A stretch of 20,710 bases of DNA from JAJTFW01 sp964534995 (GTDB lineage: Bacteria > Bacteroidota > Bacteroidia > AKYH767-A > OLB10). This document shows, piece after piece, positions 7,143 through 14,569 of this stretch (positions within the stretch are counted from its first letter, which is position 1; each line of letters begins with the position of its first letter). Made by a program: the position numbers and the translations under genes. The stretch lies in contig CAZHSC010000064.1 in assembly GCA_964534995.1 (NCBI GenBank), forward strand, positions 1 to 20,710. The letters are read 5' to 3'. The notes beneath the pieces were generated by a model. It saw only the letters and a list, made by a program, of their open reading frames with translations. It ran no database searches and had not been told where the DNA came from.

Positions 7143-8924
7143 TTATCTTCTGTTTCTTCCGGGTGCCGGTGAACTGTTTCTGTCGCCACCCGATGGGCTA
7201 TTACTCATCCTGGATGGATTAGAGGGAGCCGGTGCGCTGAACGATGGGCTGCTATTGCGGTTTTGGGGTTTCATATCCTGACGTGGTTGACTGGAAGGTT
7301 CCCGGTAGCTATCGTTTCTACTGCTTCTGGAAGGTGTACGCTCATATCGCTGATTGCTTTTGTTGTCACGCGATGGATTTTCACGGTATTGATTTATTTC
7401 ACGCGATGGATTATTCTGTCTCGGAGCGGTGTTTTCCATACGCGGAGAAATGGTATTTCCAGAATTCCTTGGAGTACTCATGGTAGGATTGCTCTTTCGG
7501 GGAGTGGCGCCATCATTTTTCCGTGGGTTGCTCATACCCGGGTTATTCCTGGGAGTGTAGCCGTCAGACGGTGTGTTGTTCCTGGGCGACGTAAACTCAT
7601 TGGAATTATTTTTCCGGGGTTCCGGAGATTTTGGACTTTCGTTGCCTGGTGTATTCCTGTCCATGATTGTATTATTACGGCCCGGATTTTTTGTATCCGA
7701 TGGTGGGCTGTTCTTTGGGTTGGTCGCTGGATTTATAGGCTCGTTGAAATTCCTGTCTTTGGGATTTACAGTACGAGGGCTCTCATTACTTTTTGAAGTA
7801 GTATTTCGCGGTGATGCACCCTCAAAAGTGCTGTTTCCACTATTAGTCCTTGGATTGGATATCTCCGACTTGCCCGGGACTGTGTTTTTACTGCCGCCAT
7901 CGGTAATTTTTGGTCTTCCGGGTAATTCACTGGCAGCATTATTTCGGGGTGTTATGGAATTATTAAGCGAAGTAATTTCCCGCTTAGGCCGGCCCATGGC
8001 AGCAATGCCGTCTGTGGCCATTTCAGCTCTGGGGGTTTTGGGGTTTTCTGCAACCAGCGACCTGCCGTAAATCTCGCCTACCGAACGCCCGCCAGGTACA
8101 TTGTTGGCCACGCTGTTTCTGCCATTTCTCGGACCATAATAGTAGCTGTAATTGTCGAGGCTGTTGAAATAATAAGGGTTAAAAGTACCATTGTATAAAC
8201 CGGCATAATAACCATTCCAATATCCCTGATTGTACCCATTCCAATATCCGTTGTTAAACCCGGCGCCATATCCGCCCCAGCCCCAGTTTGAATACCATGG
8301 GCTGTACCATGGGTTACCCCAGGTGGGTCCCCAGCTGTTAAACGGACCGTAACCGATGCCAATACTCCAACCTGAATTCCAACCCCAGCCTGTATAAAAA
8401 TGAGGCTGCCACCAGGAGTAAGTACAGTAGAGACTCACGCCCCATGAATAAGGATTGTAATCATACCAATAGAGATTGGTATAAAACGGGTCATAATAAC
8501 TCCAGCCTACCGGATGATAAAAGCGGCGGATACGAGCGGTATAAGCATAATCATAATAATCATCATCCTCATCCTCATAATAATTGTTGGTGATGTAGGT
8601 GTTGCCGTCCCTGGTTTCTGTGCTTGAATAATCGGGTTGACCGGAATTATTGCGGAAGCGGTCATTGTCGTTACCGGAATAGCTTTCTTCATTGCCTTGA
8701 TTTTCTCTTTCGTTATAATCGTTGGCAGTTTGGTCTCTGGAAGTATAATCTTCTGATCTTACGGAAGTCGGTTCCCTGTCGCTTTCCGAACGGCTGTAAT
8801 CTTCTGCCACCGCATCCCGGTTCGAGTAATACACATCGTCGTTATCCCTAGTGGCCATTCGTCCGGATGAACAGGAACTCAAACTGATAGCAGCTGAAAT
8901 GAGTGCGAAAGTTACCTTTTTCAT
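7143..8924 (-). CDS. Low-complexity lipoprotein with aromatic-rich block and PRN-rich tail
   Basis: This 593-residue protein belongs to no family I recognise. The signal peptide MKKVTFALISAAISLSSC ends in a good lipobox (LSSC), so it is probably a lipoprotein. Three compositional zones follow. Residues 20-120 are acidic and rich in Ser, Asp, Arg and Asn. Residues about 125-270 are very rich in Tyr, Trp, Gly and Asn, with repeats such as NGYWNGYNQGYWNGYYAG. Residues about 290-593 are basic and disordered-looking, rich in Pro, Arg, Asn and Ser, with many PRN/PRK units such as TPRNN, and end in GRNRR. The start is well supported: AAGGAGGAAAAATC directly precedes the ATG, an unusually strong Shine-Dalgarno for this phylum. 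It is divergent from proS. An adhesive, matrix or scaffold role is conceivable, but no function should be assigned. Confidence 0.8.
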   Translation of the reverse strand: MKKVTFALISAAISLSSCSSGRMATRDNDDVYYSNRDAVAEDYSRSESDREPTSVRSEDYTSRDQTANDYNERENQGNEESYSGNDNDRFRNNSGQPDYSSTETRDGNTYITNNYYEDEDDDYYDYAYTARIRRFYHPVGWSYYDPFYTNLYWYDYNPYSWGVSLYCTYSWWQPHFYTGWGWNSGWSIGIGYGPFNSWGPTWGNPWYSPWYSNWGWGGYGAGFNNGYWNGYNQGYWNGYYAGLYNGTFNPYYFNSLDNYSYYYGPRNGRNSVANNVPGGRSVGEIYGRSLVAENPKTPRAEMATDGIAAMGRPKREITSLNNSITPRNNAASELPGRPKITDGGSKNTVPGKSEISNPRTNSGNSTFEGASPRNTTSKSNESPRTVNPKDRNFNEPINPATNPKNSPPSDTKNPGRNNTIMDRNTPGNESPKSPEPRKNNSNEFTSPRNNTPSDGYTPRNNPGMSNPRKNDGATPRKSNPTMSTPRNSGNTISPRMENTAPRQNNPSREINQYRENPSRDNKSNQRYERTPSRSSRNDSYREPSSQPRQDMKPQNRNSSPSFSAPAPSNPSRMSNSPSGGDRNSSPAPGRNRR

Positions 8925-8940
8925 GATTTTTCCTCCTTTT
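8925..8940 (-). promoter_or_regulatory. Strong Shine-Dalgarno before the low-complexity lipoprotein gene
   Basis: On the minus strand AAAAGGAGGAAAAATC precedes the ATG at 8924, with GGAGG about 7 bases from the start codon. Most genes in this window show no such motif, so it supports this start and suggests strong initiation. Confidence 0.55.
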
Positions 8941-9078
8941 ATATCTTATGACCGTGGTTTTGATAATTTATATTTTCTATCGTTTAATTTAGATTGGCAA
9001 TATGCGGTCAGTTTTACAATTTTGTTGTCAGAATTCGTAACCAAACACAGTGCCAAAGATTGTAAAGATAAAAAGGAT

Positions 9079-10554
9079 ATGAGTGAACAACTGACGTCGA
9101 GAAGTGAAAATTATTCCCAGTGGTACCAGGACCTGGTCATTAAAGCCGATCTGGCCGAGAATTCGGCAGTGAGAGGCTGTATGGTGATAAAACCCTATGG
9201 ATATGCTATTTGGGAGCGGATGCAACAAGACCTTGATAAGCGATTTAAAGAGACTGGACACGTCAATGCCTATTTTCCACTCTTCATCCCAAAATCATTT
9301 TTCTCGAAGGAAGCAAGCCATGTGGAGGGCTTTGCAAAGGAATGCGCGGTGGTAACCCATTACCGCCTTAAAAATGATCCGGCCGGCACAGGTATCATTG
9401 TGGATGACGATGCCAGATTGGAGGAAGAACTGATTGTACGGCCTACCTCCGAAACGATTATTTGGAATACTTACCGCGGTTGGATTCAGTCCTATCGCGA
9501 CTTACCGATTCTGGTGAATCAATGGGCCAATGTGGTCAGGTGGGAGATGCGGACGCGACTTTTCCTGCGTACCGCTGAATTTTTATGGCAGGAAGGCCAT
9601 ACAGCGCATGCCAGTGCTGAGGAAGCGATTGCGGAAACCAATCAGATGCTGGAGGTATATGCCCGGTTCGCCGAGGAGGTATTGGCGATTCCGGTTATTA
9701 AAGGTTCTAAAACAGCCAATGAACGCTTTGCCGGCGCCCTGGATACCTTGTGCATTGAAGCCCTGATGCAGGATGGGAAAGCCCTTCAGGCAGGCACCTC
9801 ACATTTTCTTGGACAAAATTTCGCAAAGGCTTTTGATGTACGCTTTACCAGTAAAGAAGGGAAGCAGGATTATGTTTGGGCCACATCCTGGGGAGTGTCA
9901 ACAAGGCTGATGGGTGCCCTCATTATGTCACACAGCGATGACAGCGGCCTGGTTTTGCCACCCCGTTTGGCCCCCATTCAGATCGTGATAGTGCCTATCT
10001 ATAAAAACACAGAACAATTGGAGCTGATAAATGCTTTTGTACAACCCTTAAAGAAATCGCTCGAGGCCAGGGGGATTCAGGTGAAATACGATAACAGGGA
10101 TACACATAAGCCGGGATGGAAGTTTGCCGAGTATGAATTGAAGGGTGTACCTGTACGTATCGCCATCGGCCCCAGAGACATGGAAAACGGTACCGTGGAG
10201 GTGGCAAGGAGGGATACAAAAGAAAAATCTATATATCAGATTACCGATCTGGATGTAAAAATGGAACACTTACTGAGCCAGATTCAGGATAATATTTTTA
10301 AAAAGGCACTTACTTTCCGGGATGAAAATACGTTCAGAGCAGATACCTGGGATGAGTTTGTGAAGATTTTGGATGAAAAAGGTGGTTTTATTTATGCGCA
10401 CTGGGATGGTACAACTGATACTGAACTGAAAATTAAAGAACTCACTAAAGCAACGATCCGGTGTATTCCGCTTCATAACAAGCAGGAGGCGGGTAAATGT
10501 ATTTTAAGCGGAAAACCCTCAACGCAGAGAGTGCTGTTTGCCCGGGCTTATTGA
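9079..10554 (+). CDS. proS: Prolyl-tRNA synthetase, eukaryote/archaeal-like short type
   Basis: This 491-residue class II aminoacyl-tRNA synthetase charges tRNA-Pro with proline in the cytosol. The length and the lack of an editing insertion fit the short ProS type found in archaea, eukaryotes and many Bacteroidota. Visible features: RPTSETIIW at residue 121, motif 2 with RWEMRTRLFLRTAEFLWQEGH (about 154-174), the proline-site region CIEALMQDGKALQAGTSHFLGQNFAKAF (about 230-257), motif 3 around SWGVSTRLMGALIMSHSDDSGLVLPPRLAP, the anticodon-binding domain (about 300-400), and a C-terminal domain ending in the conserved AY. That last domain retains only two cysteines (RCIP and GKCILSG), so it may not bind zinc. 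The frame is open upstream to 8851, but the ATG at 9079 gives the family's usual N-terminus and avoids overlap with the divergent lipoprotein gene. Confidence 0.96.
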   Translation: MSEQLTSRSENYSQWYQDLVIKADLAENSAVRGCMVIKPYGYAIWERMQQDLDKRFKETGHVNAYFPLFIPKSFFSKEASHVEGFAKECAVVTHYRLKNDPAGTGIIVDDDARLEEELIVRPTSETIIWNTYRGWIQSYRDLPILVNQWANVVRWEMRTRLFLRTAEFLWQEGHTAHASAEEAIAETNQMLEVYARFAEEVLAIPVIKGSKTANERFAGALDTLCIEALMQDGKALQAGTSHFLGQNFAKAFDVRFTSKEGKQDYVWATSWGVSTRLMGALIMSHSDDSGLVLPPRLAPIQIVIVPIYKNTEQLELINAFVQPLKKSLEARGIQVKYDNRDTHKPGWKFAEYELKGVPVRIAIGPRDMENGTVEVARRDTKEKSIYQITDLDVKMEHLLSQIQDNIFKKALTFRDENTFRADTWDEFVKILDEKGGFIYAHWDGTTDTELKIKELTKATIRCIPLHNKQEAGKCILSGKPSTQRVLFARAY

Positions 10555-10602
10555 AAGGAGACTTTGTGATTGGACAGATAATGATGGTTTTTCAATTTTG
10601 AT

Positions 10603-10610
10603 TAGTTTTG
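10603..10610 (+). promoter_or_regulatory. Candidate -7 promoter element
   Basis: TAGTTTTG is an exact TAnnTTTG match ending 6 bases before the ATG at 10617, the same spacing as at rmuC. It would give a leaderless or nearly leaderless mRNA. I saw no TTG at the standard -33 spacing; the nearest, at 10570-10572, is about 30 bases away. Confidence 0.35.
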
Positions 10611-10616
10611 AATTGG

Positions 10617-11303
10617 ATGTCGGAAGGAAAAACAAAACTGATTGAGACCATTCTTTTTAAAGGAAGAATGGCTAAAGATGCAACTGATAAAACTTTTGAA
10701 GTAATGCAGCTTTTGAAGTCCATTCTTCAAAAAGTGGAGTCTGACTTAAAGAAAGAGGTGACCAGGGTGGATCCGAGGATTAAAATTCAGTATAAGGACC
10801 GGGGCACCTTTGAAGCGGAAATTAAAATTGCCGAAGATCTGCTCATTTTTATCATGCATACCAATGCTTTTGTTTTTGATCCCGTACATCCTGTTTGGAA
10901 GAACACCTATGTAAGTCTCAACCCGGAAAGAGCCACCGTAGGTATGATCAGTATTTATAATTTCCTTACGGATTCATTCAAATTTGAAAGGAAAAATGAT
11001 GTGGGCCACCTGGTCGCCCGTATGTTTGTCAATAAGGAAGGCAACTTCTTTGCGGAAGGTAAAAAGCAGTTGGGGATACTGTATAACGATTATGCAACTA
11101 CGAAGGCGAATGAAGAGGTGCTTCGGTCATTTGTCGAAAACTGTATCGCTTTTTGTCTCGACATTGATGTGGTATTACCTCCGTTTGAGAGCATGAAGGA
11201 GATTACAGTTTTTGAAGCCATGGTTAATACCATGCAAAGTACGCTCAGCACAGGAAAAAGACTCGGTTTTAAATTTGAAGGGGAATCTGATATTGAGGCC
11301 TGA
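10617..11303 (+). CDS. Conserved-looking cytosolic protein of unknown function
   Basis: This 228-residue protein has no signal peptide and no membrane segment, so it is probably cytosolic. I do not recognise its family. An N-terminal helical, lysine-rich part (about 5-55) contains MAKDATDKTFEVMQLLKSIL. A mixed alpha/beta core follows, with FEAEIKIAEDLLIFIMHTNAFVF, where the buried-looking hydrophobic strand suggests a folded domain, and YNFLTDSFKFERKNDVGHLVARMFVNKEGNFF. The C-terminus (about 165-228) is helical. No catalytic motif or metal-binding cluster stands out. The frame also has a TTG at 10608, but the ATG at 10617 is the better start. It lies 62 bases after proS on the same strand and is convergent with the TPR gene. 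The coherent composition and clean boundaries make it a real gene. Confidence 0.8.
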   Translation: MSEGKTKLIETILFKGRMAKDATDKTFEVMQLLKSILQKVESDLKKEVTRVDPRIKIQYKDRGTFEAEIKIAEDLLIFIMHTNAFVFDPVHPVWKNTYVSLNPERATVGMISIYNFLTDSFKFERKNDVGHLVARMFVNKEGNFFAEGKKQLGILYNDYATTKANEEVLRSFVENCIAFCLDIDVVLPPFESMKEITVFEAMVNTMQSTLSTGKRLGFKFEGESDIEA

Positions 11304-11323
11304 TTTGTCATTGTATATCCGGT

Positions 11324-11366
11324 GTAAACACTAACTGCTTGTTGCCGGTTGGTAGCGTTTACTTTT
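11324..11366 (+). terminator. Candidate terminator between convergent genes
   Basis: GTAAACACTA (11324-11333) can pair with TAGCGTTTAC (11353-11362) with a single A-C mismatch, and TTTT follows on the plus strand. It sits 20 bases after the stop of the 10617-11303 gene, where a terminator is expected. The loop is long (19 bases) and the stem moderate. A second tiny hairpin, ACCTAAAAGGT, lies near 11390. Confidence 0.4.
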
Positions 11367-11470
11367 ACATAATAAAAATGGTGATTTTACCTAAAAGGTT
11401 TTACAGAATTGTTTTAAATAACCGTTTAGTACCTCAAATCCACACCATCTCCGGTATAGATCAGGTTACA

Positions 11471-13075
11471 CTATTTGCAGTCTTTTGATTCCCTGATGAT
11501 TTTTATTGCATCTGTTGCCTGCTGAATTTTTGGATCAATGGCCAGCACCCTGTTCCAGTATTGCAGGGAGGTTTTGCAGTCTTTTTGCCGCAGGTAGGCC
11601 ACGGCGATGTAACTGTTGGCTTCAATCAGCTCCTTATTGAACTTTACCAGGTTGACAGAATCAATTGAAACCAGTTCAATAAATTTCTGGTAATTAGGAA
11701 CCGCGGTCAGGCTGGTGTAGGTGGAGTCCAATTGTCCATTGGCCCTTGCTTTCCAAAGATACCCGTTAGGCCAGTTGGGGCTTTGTTCGTTTACTCTGGT
11801 AAAGGCACTGTCAGCCCCCGTGTAATTTTTATTGGAATAAAGCGCTCTTCCCAGGCTAAAATAATCGGCACTGGAAGGTCGGTTACTATTTGCTATTTTA
11901 TCCTGATAGGCTTTAACGGCCAGGTCGTATTTTTTAGCTTTGGTAGCCAGCTTTGCAAGGTCATCATATAAATCAACATTCTTTTGATCAAAGGCTACTG
12001 CTTTAAAGAGATATTCAATACCCAGTGAATCATTACCGCCTCTGGCCAGGGTTTTGCCAAAGTAGGCATAATCCCTGCCAATGCGACGCGTAGTATCTCC
12101 TTCGGTAAGTTGAAATACCTTCGTAATCGTTTTCATTGCGTTATCGTTTAATCCGTTTTCGTAGGCTACATAGGCCATGATACGCATCATGTACAAATTT
12201 CCGGAATCTACTTTTTGTATGATATTAATTTCAGATTGTGCGGTTTTATTGTCGTCACTCTCATGAAGGAAGAAAGCATATCTTAAGCGCGCCATCGTAT
12301 TGTTCTTAGAGAGCTCAAGATACTTTTTGTAATTTTCTTTTGCTTTTTCAATCTGGCGTTGTCTGAAATTCACTTCTCCCATTTCACGATAAGCGGGTGC
12401 AAAATTCGGATCAATTTTCAGGGCGTTTTCAAATTCAGCCATGGCGCCTTCAAAATTTGTTGAACGCTTGTAAAGTTGTCCCTTATGCAACAGGGCTTTA
12501 ACCTGGTTTTTATCAATATCCAGTGCCTTGTTATAGTTATTGGCAGCCATTGTACCATTATTCAATTCAGAATAAAGGTCGCCAAGCAGATTATAAACTT
12601 CAGGATTTTTAGGATCTAATTTGGCCGCTGATTCAAGGTATGTTTGTGCACTCATCAGATCCTGCGCTTTTTTATATCTTAGGTAGGCTTCCCCTGCCTC
12701 CATCAAAAGTAATGCGTTTTTACCGCCACCTGTTTTGATGGCCTGGTCTATAAGTATTTTTCCTCCGGACAAATCCCCGTTTAGAAGTTTCAGCTCAGCC
12801 TGACCGATCAGATTAATCGGATTGCCTGGATCTTTTTCAAGTCCTTTATTAAAACATTCAGCTGCTTTTTCGGGTTGTTCGGCATCAATATAATTCTCCC
12901 CATAATAGTAATAAAGATTTCCGTTTCCGGGTTCTTTCACTATCAATTGCTGATACATGGCCCCGGCCGCTTCCTGTTGTTCGTTTTCATTGAGACGGAT
13001 GGCATCTGTTAAAGTTTGACCTTCCGCTGCTAAGGTGGCAATAAACAGGAATTTTAAAAGGAGAATACGTTTCAT
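11471..13075 (-). CDS. Secreted tetratricopeptide repeat (TPR) protein
   Basis: This 534-residue protein has an N-terminal signal peptide (MKRILLLKFLFIATLAAEG) and then TPR helices along most of its length. Clear repeat units include PENGNLYYYYGENYIDAEQP-like text (about 48-67), NPEVYNLLGDLYSELNNGTM (about 153-172), KALLHKGQLYKRSTNFEGAM (about 192-211) and PNFAPAYREMGEVNFRQRQI (about 222-241), each carrying the usual small and large hydrophobic residues. TPR arrays act as protein-protein scaffolds, and this one should face the periplasm. It lies 28 bases after the PstS-like gene and is last in its run, so it is probably co-expressed with it. There is no lipobox cysteine, so a soluble periplasmic protein is more likely than a lipoprotein. 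The partner is not known; the upstream PstS-like protein or the TonB motor are the obvious candidates. Confidence 0.88.
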   Translation of the reverse strand: MKRILLLKFLFIATLAAEGQTLTDAIRLNENEQQEAAGAMYQQLIVKEPGNGNLYYYYGENYIDAEQPEKAAECFNKGLEKDPGNPINLIGQAELKLLNGDLSGGKILIDQAIKTGGGKNALLLMEAGEAYLRYKKAQDLMSAQTYLESAAKLDPKNPEVYNLLGDLYSELNNGTMAANNYNKALDIDKNQVKALLHKGQLYKRSTNFEGAMAEFENALKIDPNFAPAYREMGEVNFRQRQIEKAKENYKKYLELSKNNTMARLRYAFFLHESDDNKTAQSEINIIQKVDSGNLYMMRIMAYVAYENGLNDNAMKTITKVFQLTEGDTTRRIGRDYAYFGKTLARGGNDSLGIEYLFKAVAFDQKNVDLYDDLAKLATKAKKYDLAVKAYQDKIANSNRPSSADYFSLGRALYSNKNYTGADSAFTRVNEQSPNWPNGYLWKARANGQLDSTYTSLTAVPNYQKFIELVSIDSVNLVKFNKELIEANSYIAVAYLRQKDCKTSLQYWNRVLAIDPKIQQATDAIKIIRESKDCK

Positions 13076-13103
13076 TGGGAGATTTATAATTTTTAATAAG
13101 GAA

Positions 13104-14039
13104 TTATTTTAATTGAATGTTTCTGGTGTAAGGTGAAGAGGGGAGAAGTCCAGCTAACCGGACGATGCGCTGGCCCTGTTCGCTGGCCATGAAAGAGACA
13201 AAGCCTGTGCCAAGCCCGTTTCTCGCTTCCCGGTTAATCATGTAAACTTCACGTTTTAACGGGTAATCACCAGTGTAAAGATAGGCCTGGAAGGGTCCAA
13301 AATAATCGTCAGGATATATCGGTTCAGCTGCAGTGCTCAGCCAAACCACCTTGATGCGCTTACTGAAACTTAACATTTTCGGGTCATCACGGTCGCTGAT
13401 CCAGTTCACACCAATAACTCCTATTGCATTTTTATTTTTTTCGACATAATCAATCACCTGGGCATTAGATTTCGCGGCAAAGCAATAGGTGGGGAAGTGG
13501 GTACTCCCTTCCATCAGGCTATCGCTGAGAAAACGCAGGGTGGAGGAGCCATTGTTATCAAAAACAAAACTGATGGCACCCAGTGAGGACTTCGGATTTA
13601 TCATGTTCCATGCATCAGTTTTTCCGGCAAGAATGCTTTTCAGTTGTTCGAGTTTCAGTAGGGTATCTGTGTTCTCCCTGTTAACAATTAAAGCAAGCGC
13701 GTCAATGGCAACACGGGTGGTTACCGGAATCAGATTTTTAGATTTAAAGACTTTTTCTTCCTCGGGCCGGAGTTGGCGTGTGGCGAGAATTACTTTAACC
13801 GAATCATTTAACAGATCTGCAAAGCACCCGGATTCGGAAGAATACTTCAATGTTAAATCCGCATAGCGGTATAAACCCATAAAAGTATCTGCAGTAGCAT
13901 CCAGCAAAGGTTCAAGGGTTTCATCTCCGCCAATCCGTACTTTGCCGGATGTAGGGGTGTCGCTGTAAGGCTTATTGAAATCAGTTCCGCAAGAAATCAT
14001 AAAGGCGGCTATCAGACTTACTGCAGTTATTTTTTTCAT
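13104..14039 (-). CDS. PstS-like periplasmic substrate-binding lipoprotein
   Basis: This 311-residue protein looks like the PstS-type phosphate-binding superfamily. The signal MKKITAVSLIAAFMISC suggests a lipoprotein. The mature part opens with VRIGGDETLEPLLDATADTF (about 36-55), the usual first strand and helix of these proteins, followed by DSVKVILATRQLRPEE, the LDA/ALIVN-type hinge strand IDALALIVNREN, FVFDNNGSSTLRFLSDSL with the NGSSTLRF ligand-loop pattern, and IGVIGVNWISD. There are no pstC, pstA or pstB genes in the window, so it need not feed a phosphate ABC importer. Its neighbours are the TonB-ExbBD cluster upstream and a TPR gene 28 bases downstream. The frame is open to 14114, but the ATG at 14039 begins the signal peptide. 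Ligand identity is not shown. Confidence 0.85.
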   Translation of the reverse strand: MKKITAVSLIAAFMISCGTDFNKPYSDTPTSGKVRIGGDETLEPLLDATADTFMGLYRYADLTLKYSSESGCFADLLNDSVKVILATRQLRPEEEKVFKSKNLIPVTTRVAIDALALIVNRENTDTLLKLEQLKSILAGKTDAWNMINPKSSLGAISFVFDNNGSSTLRFLSDSLMEGSTHFPTYCFAAKSNAQVIDYVEKNKNAIGVIGVNWISDRDDPKMLSFSKRIKVVWLSTAAEPIYPDDYFGPFQAYLYTGDYPLKREVYMINREARNGLGTGFVSFMASEQGQRIVRLAGLLPSSPYTRNIQLK

Positions 14040-14188
14040 CGACTTATTCTTTAACGGGAAAAGGCCCGGATTAGTCTGCTTGCAAAGATCAGAATTAAAA
14101 TAATCGGCAGGCATTGTGCCGGGGGTAAACTTGTGTCAGGATTTTTACGGATAAGCTGATCCGGATCATACCCGGCGTACAGCATTGT

Positions 14189-14419
14189 TCAGCCCTTGGA
14201 ATTGTCAACTCCGGTCTTTTTTTCCATATTGATTTTAAGAGTATGCAGCCTTTTAAAGCGAATGAAGGCATAGAGGATCAGCAGCGCACCCAGCACCCAG
14301 TGTTTCCACCCGGGAAGGAAGGCCGTTGCCTGGGGGGAAAGCATGATAAATATCCCCAGCAGGATATACAGAAAGGTCATTACCAGGGTGAAATAATACA
14401 AGATAGGAGTTTTTGCCAT
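14189..14419 (-). CDS. Small two-helix inner-membrane protein
   Basis: This 76-residue protein has two hydrophobic segments, YYFTLVMTFLYILLGIFIML (about 8-27) and HWVLGALLILYAFIRF (about 40-55), then a positively charged tail (KRLHTLKINMEKKTG) that should lie in the cytoplasm. No family can be named with confidence, and no catalytic residue is evident. I chose the ATG at 14419 over a TTG two codons upstream. It lies between the tonB terminator and the PstS-like gene on the same strand, 149 bases ahead of the latter. Two-helix proteins of this size are often subunits or regulators of membrane complexes; here that is speculation. Confidence 0.6.
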   Translation of the reverse strand: MAKTPILYYFTLVMTFLYILLGIFIMLSPQATAFLPGWKHWVLGALLILYAFIRFKRLHTLKINMEKKTGVDNSKG

Positions 14420-14422
14420 AGG

Positions 14423-14430
14423 CAAATATA
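14423..14430 (-). promoter_or_regulatory. Candidate -7 promoter element for the small membrane protein
   Basis: TATATTTG on the minus strand matches TAnnTTTG exactly and lies only 3 bases before the ATG at 14419, so the transcript would again be leaderless. It sits downstream of the tonB terminator, as expected if the small-protein/PstS/TPR genes form their own transcription unit. Confidence 0.35.
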
Positions 14431-14514
14431 GCGTTTAATGAGGGTAGTGCTACCGGGTTAATGACAGGGGGCCTGGTTTAGAAGCGGCTAGAAGTCAAAA
14501 TAGATGCCGGTGTC

Positions 14515-14550
14515 AAATAAAAAACCCCGTATAATTCGATTATACGGGGT
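14515..14550 (-). terminator. Strong intrinsic terminator after tonB
   Basis: A perfect 12-bp stem, ACCCCGTATAAT (14524-14535) with ATTATACGGGGT (14539-14550), closes on a 3-base loop. On the minus strand it is followed by TTTTTATTT. It lies 20 bases after the tonB stop. It should end the exbB-exbD-exbD-tonB message and separate it from the genes downstream. Confidence 0.85.
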
Positions 14551-14569
14551 CAAATTTCACGCGGTGACT

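Noticed and set aside
7263..8070. Two plus-strand open frames of 165-177 codons opposite the low-complexity lipoprotein gene
   Set aside because: They are antisense to a repetitive, composition-biased gene, which keeps stops rare. They lack a signal, domain or start context, while the minus-strand frame has a lipobox and a strong ribosome-binding site.
8851..9078. N-terminal extension of ProS by 76 codons
   Set aside because: It would overlap the divergent lipoprotein gene, has no ProS-like sequence, and the ATG at 9079 gives the normal family N-terminus.
13489..13866. 125-codon plus-strand frame opposite the PstS-like gene
   Set aside because: Shadow of a well-supported gene; no domain, no signal and no promoter.
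14040..14114. 25-codon extension of the PstS-like protein
   Set aside because: It would place a polar stretch ahead of a clean lipoprotein signal peptide that begins at 14039.
14157..14168. 12-bp perfect palindrome TGATCCGGATCA upstream of the PstS-like gene
   Set aside because: It has no U-tract and no second copy in the window. It could be an operator, but a single palindrome of this length is too weak to call.
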